Shown: positions 16,308 through 24,794 of the stretch, piece after piece
Layout: every line of letters begins with the position of its first letter
How positions within the stretch are numbered: the stretch's first letter is position 1
Origin: Chloroflexota bacterium
GTDB taxonomy: Bacteria > Chloroflexota > Anaerolineae > Anaerolineales > Villigracilaceae
Direction: 5' to 3'
Length of the DNA stretch: 64,000 nucleotides
Assembly: GCA_024224815.1 (NCBI GenBank)
Contig: JAAENC010000188.1
Span: 23,120-87,119, forward strand
Position numbers and translations under genes: made by a program
The notes under the pieces: generated by a model
The model's input: the letters and a program-made list of their open reading frames with translations, nothing else
Database searches by the model: none
What the model was told of the DNA's origin: nothing

Positions 16308-17708
16308 ATGAAAAGCAAAGAATTTCTCTGGCTTAGCCTCCCCCTCTTCATTCTCCTCCTCATCGCCTTCCTCATTCCCATCTCCCCGAATGATTATTGG
16401 TGGTATCTTCGCCTGGGCAGTGAAATTTCATCCACCGGCGCTGTGCCCACCATCGAAACCTTTACCCAAAGCCAAGCCGGTCAGCCGATGGTTTACCATT
16501 CCTGGCTCTCAGCCTTACTCCTTTTTTTGGCCTACAAACTCGGCTCTTTGCCCCTAACATTCTTATTGCGCGGTATTTTGCTCGCCAGCACCTATGCCAT
16601 TTTGTGGAAGATCATGCGCGAACGCGGCGCAAGTGCCCAACTCGCTAGTCTCGTCTCTTTTTTCGGGATTTTAGCAGGCAGTATAAATTGGGCAATGCGA
16701 CCGCAGATTTTTGCCTATCCTCTTTTTGTCTTAACTTTGTGGATTCTTCTTAAATGGGATGAAGAGCCGAACACCCGTGTTTTGGGCTGGATACCGCTTA
16801 TCAGCCTTCTCTGGACAAATCTACACGGTTCCTTTGTTCTCCTCTTTTTATTGGGCGGCGCAGCCTTTGTCTTTGGACGTGGCAAAAAACAGACCTTATT
16901 TATCTCGCTTTTTGCCGCTCTTCTAGCCACCCTCATCAACCCACGCGGATTTGGCGTATGGACTTATGTAATCGATTCTCTGATCGTTATCTCAAATCAG
17001 GCCTACAGCCGAGAGTGGATGCCGCCCCTCAACGAAGGTTGGCAGATGAATCTCTTCTTTGGCTGGATTTTGGTCTATTTAACGGTAGCAAGCCTAAATA
17101 CAAGAAAGCTCCGCATGCTTCCCGTAGTGTGGATGCTCGGGTTTGGCTGGCTGGCTTTTTCCGGCCTCCGCTACGGAATCTGGTTCCTCTTCATTATCTC
17201 CATTTTCACAGCAGAAATGCTTTCTGGTTGGCTAAAATCCCGCCTGAGACGCGGCATCCCAAAAATGGATTATGCCATTGGCGTACTTATCCTCTTATTC
17301 CCACTTCTTCTGCTCCCAGGTATTCGTGATTCTTGGTGGGCAGATTCTCCGCCCGCACTTTCGACAGAAACCCCCGTAGATGCAACAGTTTGGCTCGCCG
17401 AAAACCCTGCTTTGCCCGACCCGCTTTGGGCAGATTTGGCTTATTCGAGCTATCTCGTTTACGCCTTGCCCGAACGCCCGATTTGGATAGATACGCGCTT
17501 TGAAGTGTACCCGCCCGAACATTGGGAGCGATACAAAGCCATTTCTGCCGCCGCCTGGAACTGGGAAATATTGCTAGAAGAAGAGGGCATAAACTCATTA
17601 TTTTTATCAAAATCGGAGCAAGCAGAGTTGATTTCAGCCTTGGCATTTTCAGAAAATTGGGATGAAGTATACTCAGATGAAAGCAGTATCATTTTTAGGC
17701 ATCAATAA
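16308..17708 (+). CDS. Polytopic membrane protein, probable GT-C-type glycosyltransferase
   Basis: About nine to ten membrane segments fill residues 1-345, followed by a soluble domain with DATVWLAENPALPDPLWADLAYSSYLVYALPERPIWIDTRFEVY. An acidic site near the first outer loop (ISPNDYWWYLRLGSEI) fits GT-C enzymes that use lipid-linked sugars. No characterised family is recognised with certainty. It is sandwiched between an NTF2-like gene (1-nt gap) and a GT4 gene (5-nt gap), suggesting a shared operon for surface glycan assembly. Confidence 0.7.
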   Translation: MKSKEFLWLSLPLFILLLIAFLIPISPNDYWWYLRLGSEISSTGAVPTIETFTQSQAGQPMVYHSWLSALLLFLAYKLGSLPLTFLLRGILLASTYAILWKIMRERGASAQLASLVSFFGILAGSINWAMRPQIFAYPLFVLTLWILLKWDEEPNTRVLGWIPLISLLWTNLHGSFVLLFLLGGAAFVFGRGKKQTLFISLFAALLATLINPRGFGVWTYVIDSLIVISNQAYSREWMPPLNEGWQMNLFFGWILVYLTVASLNTRKLRMLPVVWMLGFGWLAFSGLRYGIWFLFIISIFTAEMLSGWLKSRLRRGIPKMDYAIGVLILLFPLLLLPGIRDSWWADSPPALSTETPVDATVWLAENPALPDPLWADLAYSSYLVYALPERPIWIDTRFEVYPPEHWERYKAISAAAWNWEILLEEEGINSLFLSKSEQAELISALAFSENWDEVYSDESSIIFRHQ

Positions 17709-17713
17709 AGAGT

Positions 17714-18835
17714 ATGACAAATAAAAAATTCTCCGGTCGTCTTGCCATACAGCAGCGCGTTTTGCCCGTCTACCGCGCGCCATTTTTTGATACGCTCGCG
17801 GCCTCTTGCGAGGGCGGGCTATCGCTTTTTGCAGGAGAGCCTCGGCCCATAGAATCCATTGCAACGACCCAAAAACTAAATATTGCTCAATATAATCAGG
17901 CAAAAAATCGACATATTTTGAGCGGACCTCTTTATTTTTGTAACCAAGAAAATTTATTGCAATGGCTTGAAGATACAAACCCCGATGCGCTAATTCTTGA
18001 AGCAAATTCACGTTATTTGGCAACGCCATCTGCTATTAAATGGATGCGCGCCCGCAATCGCCCCGTTATTGGTTGGGGATTAGGCGCGCCACAACAAACC
18101 GGACTTTTGGCTGGCCTCCGCCAAAAAAACTGGATGCGCTTCCTCAACAAATTCGATGCCCTTATCGCTTACAGTCAACGTGGTGCCGCTGATTATGCCT
18201 CTCTCGGCATCCCAAAAGATCGGATTTTCGTTGCACATAATGCTGTTGCCCCAAAACCAAAAGGGGAAATGCTCCAACGCCCTCTATATAAGGCAAACGA
18301 ACCCCTCATTATTCTTTTTGTGGGCAGATTACAAGCCCGAAAACGGTTAGATAATTTAATTAACGCTATTGAGAAAATACCCGAAGAGCACATGCTCCGA
18401 TTATGGATTGTTGGCGATGGGCCAGAGCGAAAGTCCTTAGAAAAGCAGGCAGCTCTCTTAAATTCAGAAAAGATAGAAAGAATTCGCTTTTTCGGTGAAC
18501 GTCACGGTGCTGAACTGAATCATATTTGGGCAGAATCTGATATTTTTGTACTCCCCGGAACAGGCGGTTTGGCTGTACAAGAAGCCATGTCTCACGCGCT
18601 CCCCGTCATTGTAGCCAAAGGGGATGGCACTCAAAATGACCTTGTCCGCCCTGAAAATGGTTGGCAAATCCCACCAGATGATCTAAGTGCGCTAATAACG
18701 ACTTTAAAAAATGCTGTTTCAGATATTCATCGCCTTCGTGCAATGGGCGCAGAATCCTGGCGTATTGTGTCTGAAGAAGTGAATATAGAGAAGATGGCGG
18801 AAACTTTCCTTAGATGTATAGAGAAAGCAGCATAA
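17714..18835 (+). CDS. GT4-type glycosyltransferase
   Basis: The 373-residue protein shows a GT-B fold: the C-terminal domain opens LIILFVGRLQARKRLDNLINAI, then LRLWIVGDGPERKSLEKQA, FFGERHGAELNHIWAESDIFVLPGTGGLAVQEAMSHALPVIVA (the E-x7-E donor site is partly changed), and ends with a helical tail. It starts 5 nt after the upstream membrane protein and is the last gene of this plus-strand cluster. Substrates are not known. Confidence 0.88.
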   Translation: MTNKKFSGRLAIQQRVLPVYRAPFFDTLAASCEGGLSLFAGEPRPIESIATTQKLNIAQYNQAKNRHILSGPLYFCNQENLLQWLEDTNPDALILEANSRYLATPSAIKWMRARNRPVIGWGLGAPQQTGLLAGLRQKNWMRFLNKFDALIAYSQRGAADYASLGIPKDRIFVAHNAVAPKPKGEMLQRPLYKANEPLIILFVGRLQARKRLDNLINAIEKIPEEHMLRLWIVGDGPERKSLEKQAALLNSEKIERIRFFGERHGAELNHIWAESDIFVLPGTGGLAVQEAMSHALPVIVAKGDGTQNDLVRPENGWQIPPDDLSALITTLKNAVSDIHRLRAMGAESWRIVSEEVNIEKMAETFLRCIEKAA

Positions 18836-18849
18836 CTCTCTAAAAAATA

Positions 18850-18890
18850 AAATCTCCTCAACTTGTAAATTGAGGAGATTTTTCTTTTTA
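18850..18890. terminator. Bidirectional terminator
   Basis: A 12-bp hairpin (AAATCTCCTCAA and its complement, 8-nt loop) with a plus-strand T-run sits between two convergent genes. Confidence 0.85.
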
Positions 18891-19562
18891 ATCTTCTTTT
18901 CGCAATAACCAATATGCGCTGCCCCAAACCCAAGGCGCATAAAGCGCAAAGCTGATTAATAGTGGGACAGTTGCTACCTGTGGGACAATAATGAGCAATA
19001 CTGTTGCGACTGATGCAATACCCCACTCGATTACGCCCAGCCAACGAAGCCAACGAGGATAATTTTTTGTTGAAAATATGGCGGGAAGAAGTAAAACACC
19101 TGCAAGTGAATATAGACCAAATGCAGCGACATTGGTCAGCGCATTTGCCATTTTTTCCATTGCGAGGAAAAGACTTTGTGCTGTTGAGAGATCGCTTGAA
19201 AGTGTGGGTAGCACGGTGATATTGATGAGTACACCGACAATGTCTACGGCAGCTGCGATGAGGGCCAGGCCGATTGCGAGATTTACCCATGGTTCTTTCT
19301 TGTCTAAATGACGACCGAGGGCGTAATAGCTCCAGGAAAAAGAGAGTGTGACAGCAAACCAAAAAAGCCAACCAGCCTGCCAACGGAGGGTGTTTTCGGC
19401 AATCCAGTTGATGCGCAGGAGAAGATCGGGTTGTGCTGTAGCTGTTCCGGGGGCGAGAATTAAACCGGCATCCGCTGAGGCGAGAAAAGTGTTGATTAGT
19501 CCGGCCAAGATGAGGCCAAGTACGTCTAATTGAATTTTTGCGGGGATATTTTTATTTTTCAT
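18888..19562 (-). CDS. Integral membrane protein, about six transmembrane segments, unknown
   Basis: The 224-residue protein has hydrophobic stretches at about 14-32, 62-80, 93-113, 140-160, 170-188 and 195-215. Its last residues are charged (LLRKED). No family recognised. Its start overlaps the end of the upstream membrane-protein gene by 11 bp, so the two are translationally coupled and probably work together. Confidence 0.65.
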   Translation of the reverse strand: MKNKNIPAKIQLDVLGLILAGLINTFLASADAGLILAPGTATAQPDLLLRINWIAENTLRWQAGWLFWFAVTLSFSWSYYALGRHLDKKEPWVNLAIGLALIAAAVDIVGVLINITVLPTLSSDLSTAQSLFLAMEKMANALTNVAAFGLYSLAGVLLLPAIFSTKNYPRWLRWLGVIEWGIASVATVLLIIVPQVATVPLLISFALYAPWVWGSAYWLLRKED

Positions 19563-20400
19563 GAGCGAATTCTTTCTCTGTTTTGCGATAGCCCAAAATG
19601 ATCCCGGCGTTGAGCAATGTTAGTATTCCTGCTACTGCATAAAATAGGGTGAGTGTTGTTTTTGCATCTGGATGTAAATCATTTGGGTGAAGTAATGGGA
19701 GAAGAATGAAGAAGAATCCTGTTATGGGGGCTTGCCAAAAAATGGGGCGGACGCGCAGCCAATCACCATCCCAGAGTGCCCAAGTATATGCGGCGGTATG
19801 TGTGATGAAGAGTACGCCAATTAATCCGCCTACCAGTGGGGGAAGTTTCCAGGGCCAATATTGGTTGACTAATTCTATATTGAAGAGCAATCCTAGCGCA
19901 GTGATGAGGCTAAAGAGTATTGAGAGGCCTGCTACAGATTGAGCTGAGTTAGTTAATGGCATTTGGACAGGTAATTTGCCACCGTGCTTTTTTTCATGTG
20001 TGTAGAAAACGTAGGGTGCGGCGAAGAATAAAATGATGTACATGATAAGCCAATAGGCGAGATGATACCAAGGGTGCGCGAGAAAGGGCTTTAGGTAAAA
20101 GAAAGTGAGTACTGTGGCGAAAATGGAAAAGAGGGTAATGACGACCATCGTGATGCGGGTATTTGCCCATTTCAGTTGAAAAGCACCAAAAGCAACAAGG
20201 AGGAGTGCGTTGCTGTACATGACACCGACGAGGCGAGCGTTAATCGTTGGTTTAATGGTCCAGACGAAGAGGATTTCGGTGAAATTGGGGAGGGTCATTA
20301 AAATTAGAAAAGCGGGAAGACCGTTGGCTAATAGTGTAAGAAAGACAAATTTCACCCCTTTGGAAAGATCGTTGTTCCACCATTTTTTGAATATTTTCAT
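19552..20400 (-). CDS. Integral membrane protein, seven to eight transmembrane segments, unknown
   Basis: The 282-residue protein has a short basic start (MKIFKKWWNNDLSKGVK) and seven to eight hydrophobic helices. Histidines lie at helix ends (HPWYHLAYW, ITHTAAYTWALWDGDW). The histidines could bind a cofactor, but no known motif is clear. It is the first gene of a two-gene unit with the following membrane protein. Confidence 0.65.
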   Translation of the reverse strand: MKIFKKWWNNDLSKGVKFVFLTLLANGLPAFLILMTLPNFTEILFVWTIKPTINARLVGVMYSNALLLVAFGAFQLKWANTRITMVVITLFSIFATVLTFFYLKPFLAHPWYHLAYWLIMYIILFFAAPYVFYTHEKKHGGKLPVQMPLTNSAQSVAGLSILFSLITALGLLFNIELVNQYWPWKLPPLVGGLIGVLFITHTAAYTWALWDGDWLRVRPIFWQAPITGFFFILLPLLHPNDLHPDAKTTLTLFYAVAGILTLLNAGIILGYRKTEKEFAHEK

Positions 20401-20464
20401 ATCATCTCCAAATCTTGTGGTCTGTTATATTTAGACTTTTTATGTCTGAATAATAACATACGAA

Positions 20465-20522
20465 GCGTTGCGCTGTGGGTTTTGCAAGATGAATTTGAGT
20501 TTGGAAATCCAAATTGCAACGC
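20465..20522. repeat. Intergenic inverted repeat with GCGTTGC/GCAACGC arms
   Basis: The 257-bp gap upstream of the membrane-protein pair contains 7-bp arms GCGTTGC (20465-20471) and GCAACGC (20516-20522) and more CAATGC-like sequence to 20550. It resembles inverted repeats at 27.6, 50.2 and 62.4 kb. No gene is seen in the gap. Confidence 0.5.
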
Positions 20523-20610
20523 ACTTTCTGCTTCGCTACAAGTGCAATGCAATTCTTGGTAGTTATTGTTAGGACAGATTCTTAATGATATTAGGAAGGT
20601 TACTAGAATC

Positions 20611-20645
20611 AAAAGAGAGATTGCCAAAAGGCAATCTCTCTTTTT
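20611..20645. terminator. Terminator downstream of the pirin gene
   Basis: A perfect 11-bp stem (GAGAGATTGCC, loop of four) is flanked by A-run and T-run on both sides, just after the last gene of the minus-strand redox cassette. Confidence 0.85.
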
Positions 20646-20657
20646 CTTTCATCAGCT

Positions 20658-21557
20658 TTAGCGAATGAAGTTTCCGTCTTCAAGATCGCGAAAAGCTTGA
20701 ATAAGCTCCTGCCGTGTGTTCATTACAATAGGCCCGTGCCAAGCTACAGGCTCTTGTAGTGGTCGCCCGGATACCAATAAAAAGCGAATGCCTTCTTCTC
20801 CGGCTTGTACAGTGATGGAGTCGCCGCGGTCAAATAAAATTAATGAGCGATTCTCTGCCGGGGTTGAGTATGTGATTTTTTCAGTCAGCATATCTTCGGT
20901 GGGGACAGCCTGCGGTGCAGATGAATCTTTGAATTGACCGGAGCCAGCAAAGACATAGGCAAAGGCGCTACTCATCATTTCAACCGGGATATTTTTCTGT
21001 TGTCCGGGCGGCACTGAAATATCGACATAAACAGGATCGGCGGCGATACCCTCCACGGGCCCACGCTTACCCCAAAATGTGCCACAAATTAAACGGGCTT
21101 TTGTTCCATCGTCATCAGTTACTTCAGGAATGTCGGCAGATTTTATCCCTTGATAGCGCGGCTCTGTCATCTTGAGTGAAGCGGGTAAATTTGCCCATAA
21201 CTGGAAACCGTGCATACGGCCTTTGTCGTCACTTTGTGGCATTTCTTGATGATAAATACCCCGTCCGGCAGTCATCCATTGCACATCGCCTGAGTTGATA
21301 ATGCCGCGATTTCCAATGCTGTCTCCATGCTCGACACTGCCCGCCAAAACATAGGTAATGGTTTCAATACCGCGATGTGGGTGCCAAGGAAATCCGGCCA
21401 TATAATCTTCAGGGCGGTCACTGCGGAAATCATCCAAGAGTAAAAATGGATCAAGTTCAGATGGATCTCCAAAACCAAAGGCGCGATTTAAGCGTACTCC
21501 AGCCCCTTCAATAGTTGGTTGCGATATAGAATGTTTACGAACGGGGCGAATAGACAT
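20658..21557 (-). CDS. Pirin family bicupin protein
   Basis: Pirins are metal-binding bicupins; bacterial members such as YhhW can oxidise quercetin. The first cupin shows the metal ligands in FPWHPHRGIETITYVLAGSVEHGD and GRGIYHQEMP, and the pirin C-terminal domain follows. The start at 21557 (MSIRPVRK) has AAAAGGA 6 nt upstream, giving 299 residues; an in-frame start 21 bp earlier lacks a site. It is the last gene of the DoxX-CDGSH-reductase-ferredoxin-pirin unit, which suggests a role in handling reactive aromatic or quinone compounds. Confidence 0.92.
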   Translation of the reverse strand: MSIRPVRKHSISQPTIEGAGVRLNRAFGFGDPSELDPFLLLDDFRSDRPEDYMAGFPWHPHRGIETITYVLAGSVEHGDSIGNRGIINSGDVQWMTAGRGIYHQEMPQSDDKGRMHGFQLWANLPASLKMTEPRYQGIKSADIPEVTDDDGTKARLICGTFWGKRGPVEGIAADPVYVDISVPPGQQKNIPVEMMSSAFAYVFAGSGQFKDSSAPQAVPTEDMLTEKITYSTPAENRSLILFDRGDSITVQAGEEGIRFLLVSGRPLQEPVAWHGPIVMNTRQELIQAFRDLEDGNFIR

Positions 21558-21646
21558 GTTTTTCCTTTTACTTAGCAATAAGTTTTCTACGAACTAAATT
21601 CTGGTGTAACAGTGCTGATATTTGCGGTTGTTGATTTAATAGGGCG

Positions 21647-21865
21647 TTATTCGTCATCATGCCGCACATATTTGAGCGCACCCGATGGGCAGTGGTCGAT
21701 TGTAGTCTGAATCTGATCGGTGGGGACGTTATCTGGTTGAACCCAGGGGCGTTTGTTGATATCAAATGCACTAGGTAACCGTCTGAGACATTCGGCTGCA
21801 TGAATGCAAATATCTGCATCAAAAGTGACATCAATATCCCGACCACGATATGTTTTTCTAGCCAT
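21647..21865 (-). CDS. Small 4Fe-4S mono-cluster protein, YjdI type (Fer4_19)
   Basis: The 72-residue protein has YRGRDIDVTFDADICIHAAECLRRLP and, further on, HCPSGALKY, the pattern of the divergent 4Fe-4S domain found in YjdI. Cysteines in CIHAAEC and CPSGAL would hold the cluster. In many genomes this domain is fused to or next to a CDGSH domain; here that gene is two genes upstream. Probable role: electron transfer or redox sensing in the cytoplasm. Confidence 0.88.
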   Translation of the reverse strand: MARKTYRGRDIDVTFDADICIHAAECLRRLPSAFDINKRPWVQPDNVPTDQIQTTIDHCPSGALKYVRHDDE

Positions 21866-21899
21866 TGCTAATCTCCTCTTTTAATATTTTTAGCTCAGC

Positions 21900-22445
21900 C
21901 TAGCTTTTGATTAGGGTAGCAAGAGCCGCATTCAGTGTTGCCTTAATATTGGTATTCGTAATCTTCCCGGCTGCCCTATCAAAATTATCATTAAAGTGAG
22001 GGACAGAAAGGTCTGCTTTCATATCCATGCCTAAAGACGATGCCGTTTTTTTTGCAACTTCCAACACACGTCTCGCGCCGCGTGACCCGGGTGATGTTGA
22101 CAGCAAAACAGCTGGTTTACCCTGATATATTTTCCTGTCAATGCGTGAAGTCCAATCAAGCAGGTTTTTAAATACAGCTGTGTAGTATCCATTATGTTCG
22201 GCATACGAGATCAATAATGCATCCGCGGCCCCAATCTTTTTATAAAATTTCTGTACTCGCTCAGGTATTCCGCTTTCTTTTTCGCGATCAATACTGTATA
22301 GCGCGGTTTCAAAATCATTCATATCGATGATTTCAACTTCGGCATTCTTAATAATTTCAGCTTTCAATAGATTAGCAGCATAAGCAACGAGTGCTTTATT
22401 AATGGACTTACGGCTGCTGCTGGCCGCAAAAGCTAATATTTTCAT
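21900..22445 (-). CDS. NAD(P)H-dependent FMN reductase family protein
   Basis: The 181-residue flavodoxin-fold protein has the FMN phosphate loop AFAASSSRKSINKALVAYAA and the segment SYAEHNGYYTAVFKNLLDWTSR, equivalent to the PEYNGSxPGxLKNAIDW motif of FMN/azo/quinone reductases. PE is replaced by AE in that motif. It would use NAD(P)H to reduce FMN or quinones. It sits within the TetR-flanked redox cassette. Confidence 0.9.
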   Translation of the reverse strand: MKILAFAASSSRKSINKALVAYAANLLKAEIIKNAEVEIIDMNDFETALYSIDREKESGIPERVQKFYKKIGAADALLISYAEHNGYYTAVFKNLLDWTSRIDRKIYQGKPAVLLSTSPGSRGARRVLEVAKKTASSLGMDMKADLSVPHFNDNFDRAAGKITNTNIKATLNAALATLIKS

Positions 22446-22553
22446 TTTGAATTCCTGTACATAAATCAGACTGCGTGAGAATTGCCTTCTCTCTGACTTT
22501 TATTTGTGCTTAGAATGAAGGCAATTCTACTTTTCAAGTTGACTTTCGTTAGA

Positions 22554-22775
22554 TTAAACTGACTGAAGTGTGATCAAGGTTTCACTGGCTTCAAAACCAG
22601 CATTTTTATGAGACCCGTCACAAAATGGTTTGTTCGCAGATTGGCCACAGCGACAAAGCGCAACCATTGAGCCTTGCGTCTCGCTCACATTTCCGTCTGT
22701 ATCGGTAACTGTAGCTTGTCCTGAGATTAACAAGGGGCCATTTTCCATAGCTTTGATTTCAACTTTTTCTGACAT
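22554..22775 (-). CDS. CDGSH iron-sulfur domain protein
   Basis: The 73-residue protein ends with CRCGQSANKPFCDGSHKNAGF, the full CDGSH 2Fe-2S signature with three cysteines and one histidine. The labile cluster of this family senses or transfers redox state. It follows doxX by 45 bp on the same strand. Confidence 0.95.
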   Translation of the reverse strand: MSEKVEIKAMENGPLLISGQATVTDTDGNVSETQGSMVALCRCGQSANKPFCDGSHKNAGFEASETLITLQSV

Positions 22776-22819
22776 AATATTATCTCCTTTTTATTTAGAA
22801 ACTTTTTAATAGCAAAAAC

Positions 22820-23197
22820 TTACGCGGGGATCAAGACAAAACGACCATAGGCCACAAAGGCAGCAAATAAAAGTAGCATAATCGTGGGTACCAGCGGGTC
22901 GCTACGACGAGCATGCAGTACCGTCGCGCCTGCCATTGTTAGCGCCAATCCAACAGCAGCTAGAGGTGTTAGCCATGGCAGGATTCCGGTTAATTGGGGT
23001 AGAACCAAGCCAAGCGCGCCCAATATTTCAAGAATACCGATCAATTTGATATTCTCAGGTGAGACGTCGTCAACCCAATCCATGCGACCAGCGCCTTTTT
23101 CTTTCAGCCCGTCTTTCGTTTGACTGATTTTCATCATGCCAGCCATCAAAAACATGAAAGCCAGTAAGCCTTGCAAAATCCATAATACGATATTCAT
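22820..23197 (-). CDS. DoxX family membrane protein
   Basis: The 125-residue protein has four membrane helices and the DoxX pattern (GLLAFMFLMAGMMKI, ENIKLIGILEILGALGLVLP, HARRSDPLVPTIMLLLFAAFVAYGRF). Some relatives support thiol or redox stress responses. It is the first gene of a five-gene minus-strand unit, starting at the operator region shared with the divergent TetR gene. Confidence 0.92.
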   Translation of the reverse strand: MNIVLWILQGLLAFMFLMAGMMKISQTKDGLKEKGAGRMDWVDDVSPENIKLIGILEILGALGLVLPQLTGILPWLTPLAAVGLALTMAGATVLHARRSDPLVPTIMLLLFAAFVAYGRFVLIPA

Positions 23198-23217
23198 TTT
23201 TTCTCCTTTGGTTATGT

Positions 23218-23248
23218 TATAATCTCGACATGTGTTGTAAAAGCAACA
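23218..23248 (-). promoter_or_regulatory. Promoter of the doxX operon with overlapping operator 1
   Basis: On the minus strand TTGCTT (23241-23246) and ATTATA (23218-23223) are 17 nt apart. The inverted repeat TGTTGTAAAAGCAACA at 23233-23248 covers the -35 region. A repressor bound there would block transcription. Confidence 0.6.
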
Positions 23249-23319
23249 TGTGTTGTTAAGTTGATAGATGTGATACTAACTGGATTTCTTAGCTACGGCA
23301 ACCAACAAAATTCCATATA

Positions 23320-23335
23320 TGTTGGATAAGCAACA
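23320..23335. promoter_or_regulatory. Operator 2, probable binding site of the TetR regulator
   Basis: TGTTGGATAAGCAACA matches operator 1 at 14 of 16 positions with the same 5-bp arms. It lies about 35 bp before the TetR start codon, consistent with autoregulation. Confidence 0.6.
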
Positions 23336-23370
23336 GATTTGAGAAAATGTCGGGTATTTGGAGATTGATT

Positions 23371-23970
23371 ATGGAGATGATAAAAGAGAATACTTTTCGG
23401 CACGTGCTTGATGACGACGGGGTCGACCCTCGTGTTTTGCGCACCCGCAAACTAATTGTGGACGGCTTTCATGAATTACTGGTAGAGAAAGATTTTCAGG
23501 CAATAAGCGTGCGCGATATTACTGATCGAGCAACCATAAATCGGGCAACTTTCTATGCTCATTTTGTGGATAAATACGCCTTATTTGATTATGTGATCGC
23601 CCGCTCATTTCATGAATTACTTAGAGGTCGTCTGACACATAGATGTGGTTTAAGTACAGAGAATTTGCGGACGTTATTGCTGACTGTACGAGATTATTTA
23701 TCCGGTCATTTGGCTCACTGTACACCAGATAACCAGCAGAATATCCACCCTTATGTCATTCGTCAGGTTCATGCGCAAGTACACGAGTTTTTAGTGCATT
23801 GGTTTAAGCCGATAGCCAACGATCTGGATGCTGCTGCCGCGCTAATTAGTTGGGCTGTTATGGGGGCAGGCATCCATTATAGTGAAGACCAAACTCTTGA
23901 AATGGATGTGGAACAAATGGTCACAGTTTTAACTCAGGGTTTGGATGGGATTGGAATTAACCTGGATTAG
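23371..23970 (+). CDS. TetR family transcriptional regulator
   Basis: The N-terminal helix-turn-helix reads KLIVDGFHELLVEKDFQAISVRDITDRATINRATFYAHFVDKYALF in short segments, a standard TetR DNA-binding domain. The C-terminal ligand domain spans about residues 75-199 and is TetR_C-like; it has cysteines (RCGLST, HCTPDN) that might sense redox compounds. I take the ATG at 23371 (199 residues) because GGAG lies at the right distance. It is divergent from the doxX operon and probably its repressor. Confidence 0.88.
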   Translation: MEMIKENTFRHVLDDDGVDPRVLRTRKLIVDGFHELLVEKDFQAISVRDITDRATINRATFYAHFVDKYALFDYVIARSFHELLRGRLTHRCGLSTENLRTLLLTVRDYLSGHLAHCTPDNQQNIHPYVIRQVHAQVHEFLVHWFKPIANDLDAAAALISWAVMGAGIHYSEDQTLEMDVEQMVTVLTQGLDGIGINLD

Positions 23971-24013
23971 TAATTTTATGGGGCAGCGTTTTTTGAATGT
24001 AGGTTAATTACAG

Positions 24014-24042
24014 TTGCCAAAAATTGATACCCTCGTTATAAT
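24014..24042 (+). promoter_or_regulatory. Promoter of tRNA-Val
   Basis: TTGCCA and TATAAT are 17 nt apart and the -10 box ends 14 nt before the tRNA 5' end. Confidence 0.75.
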
Positions 24043-24056
24043 ACGCATCTCAATTC

Positions 24057-24130
24057 GGGCGGTTAGCTCAGCTGGTTAGAGCGTTGCGTTGACATCGCAA
24101 AGGTCGTTGGTTCGAGTCCAATATCGCCCA
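24057..24130 (+). tRNA. tRNA-Val (anticodon GAC)
   Basis: A 74-nt cloverleaf is visible: acceptor stem GGGCGGT pairing with ATCGCCC (one G-U), D-arm GCTCAGCTGGTTAGAGC, anticodon stem TTGCG/CGCAA with loop TTGACAT (anticodon GAC), T-arm with GGTTCGAGTCC, and discriminator A. The CCA end is not encoded. Confidence 0.96.
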
Positions 24131-24135
24131 CTTTC

Positions 24136-24160
24136 AAAAATCCTGCATTAGCAGGATTTT
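24136..24160 (+). terminator. Terminator after tRNA-Val
   Basis: Hairpin AAAATCCTGC-atta-GCAGGATTTT follows the tRNA by 5 nt; the T-run is short. Confidence 0.7.
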
Positions 24161-24178
24161 CGCTTATGAGGAGTTATT

Positions 24179-24739
24179 ATGTCTGAGTGGAATGCAGAAA
24201 CTGCTGATTGGTATGCAAAAAAATACGGTGATTACCCATCTAATAAGCTTGGTATAAATGAGTTAGAAATTTTGGATAATTCAACTATTATTGATATTGG
24301 TTGTGGAACAGGAGAAGCTCTTCGCCATGCCTCCGGAAAAATAACAGGTGGAAAATTCATTGGAATTGACCCTGTACCAAGAATGATTGAAATTGCAAAT
24401 GAGTGGACAGAAAACCATGATGCGAGAGAGCAAATTGAGTATCATCTTGGCTCCGCTGAAAATCTTCCTGTAGAAGATGGTATAGCTGATTATATATTAG
24501 CATTTGACTCAATTGACCATTGGCAGGATATTGAAAAAGGGCTTATCGAAGTCAAAAGGATTATGCAACCTACTGGCGTATTTGCGATTGTAAAAGATAA
24601 GAGTGTGCCTGGAGCAAGTCAGGCTATAGAGACACTAACAGGTGAATTAGAATCAGTGGGCTTTACTGTCAAAGATAAAAAGGAAATATCCAAACAGGAA
24701 ATCGAATTTTATTTGGTGATTTGTCAACTTGATCTCTAA
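24179..24739 (+). CDS. Class I SAM-dependent methyltransferase
   Basis: The 186-residue protein has SAM motif I in TIIDIGCGTGEAL, an acidic motif II in GIDPVPRMIEIA, and YILAFDSIDHWQDIEKGLIEVKRIMQPTGVFAIV, typical of Methyltransf_11 enzymes. The substrate is unknown. GAGGAG lies upstream of the ATG. The tRNA terminator immediately precedes it, so it may rely on read-through or its own weak promoter. Confidence 0.88.
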   Translation: MSEWNAETADWYAKKYGDYPSNKLGINELEILDNSTIIDIGCGTGEALRHASGKITGGKFIGIDPVPRMIEIANEWTENHDAREQIEYHLGSAENLPVEDGIADYILAFDSIDHWQDIEKGLIEVKRIMQPTGVFAIVKDKSVPGASQAIETLTGELESVGFTVKDKKEISKQEIEFYLVICQLDL

Positions 24740-24747
24740 TCTCTCGC

Positions 24748-24776
24748 TTGACATAAGAATTGCATTCAGCTAATAT
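24748..24776 (+). promoter_or_regulatory. Promoter of the thrS T-box leader
   Basis: A consensus TTGACA and TAATAT are separated by 17 nt and lie just upstream of the T-box leader. Confidence 0.8.
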
Positions 24777-24794
24777 TGCCGCAATATATAAGTA

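Noticed and set aside
18727-19383. 218-residue minus-strand frame rich in Cys, His and Arg
   Set aside because: It is a shifted-frame shadow of the membrane protein at 18888-19562.
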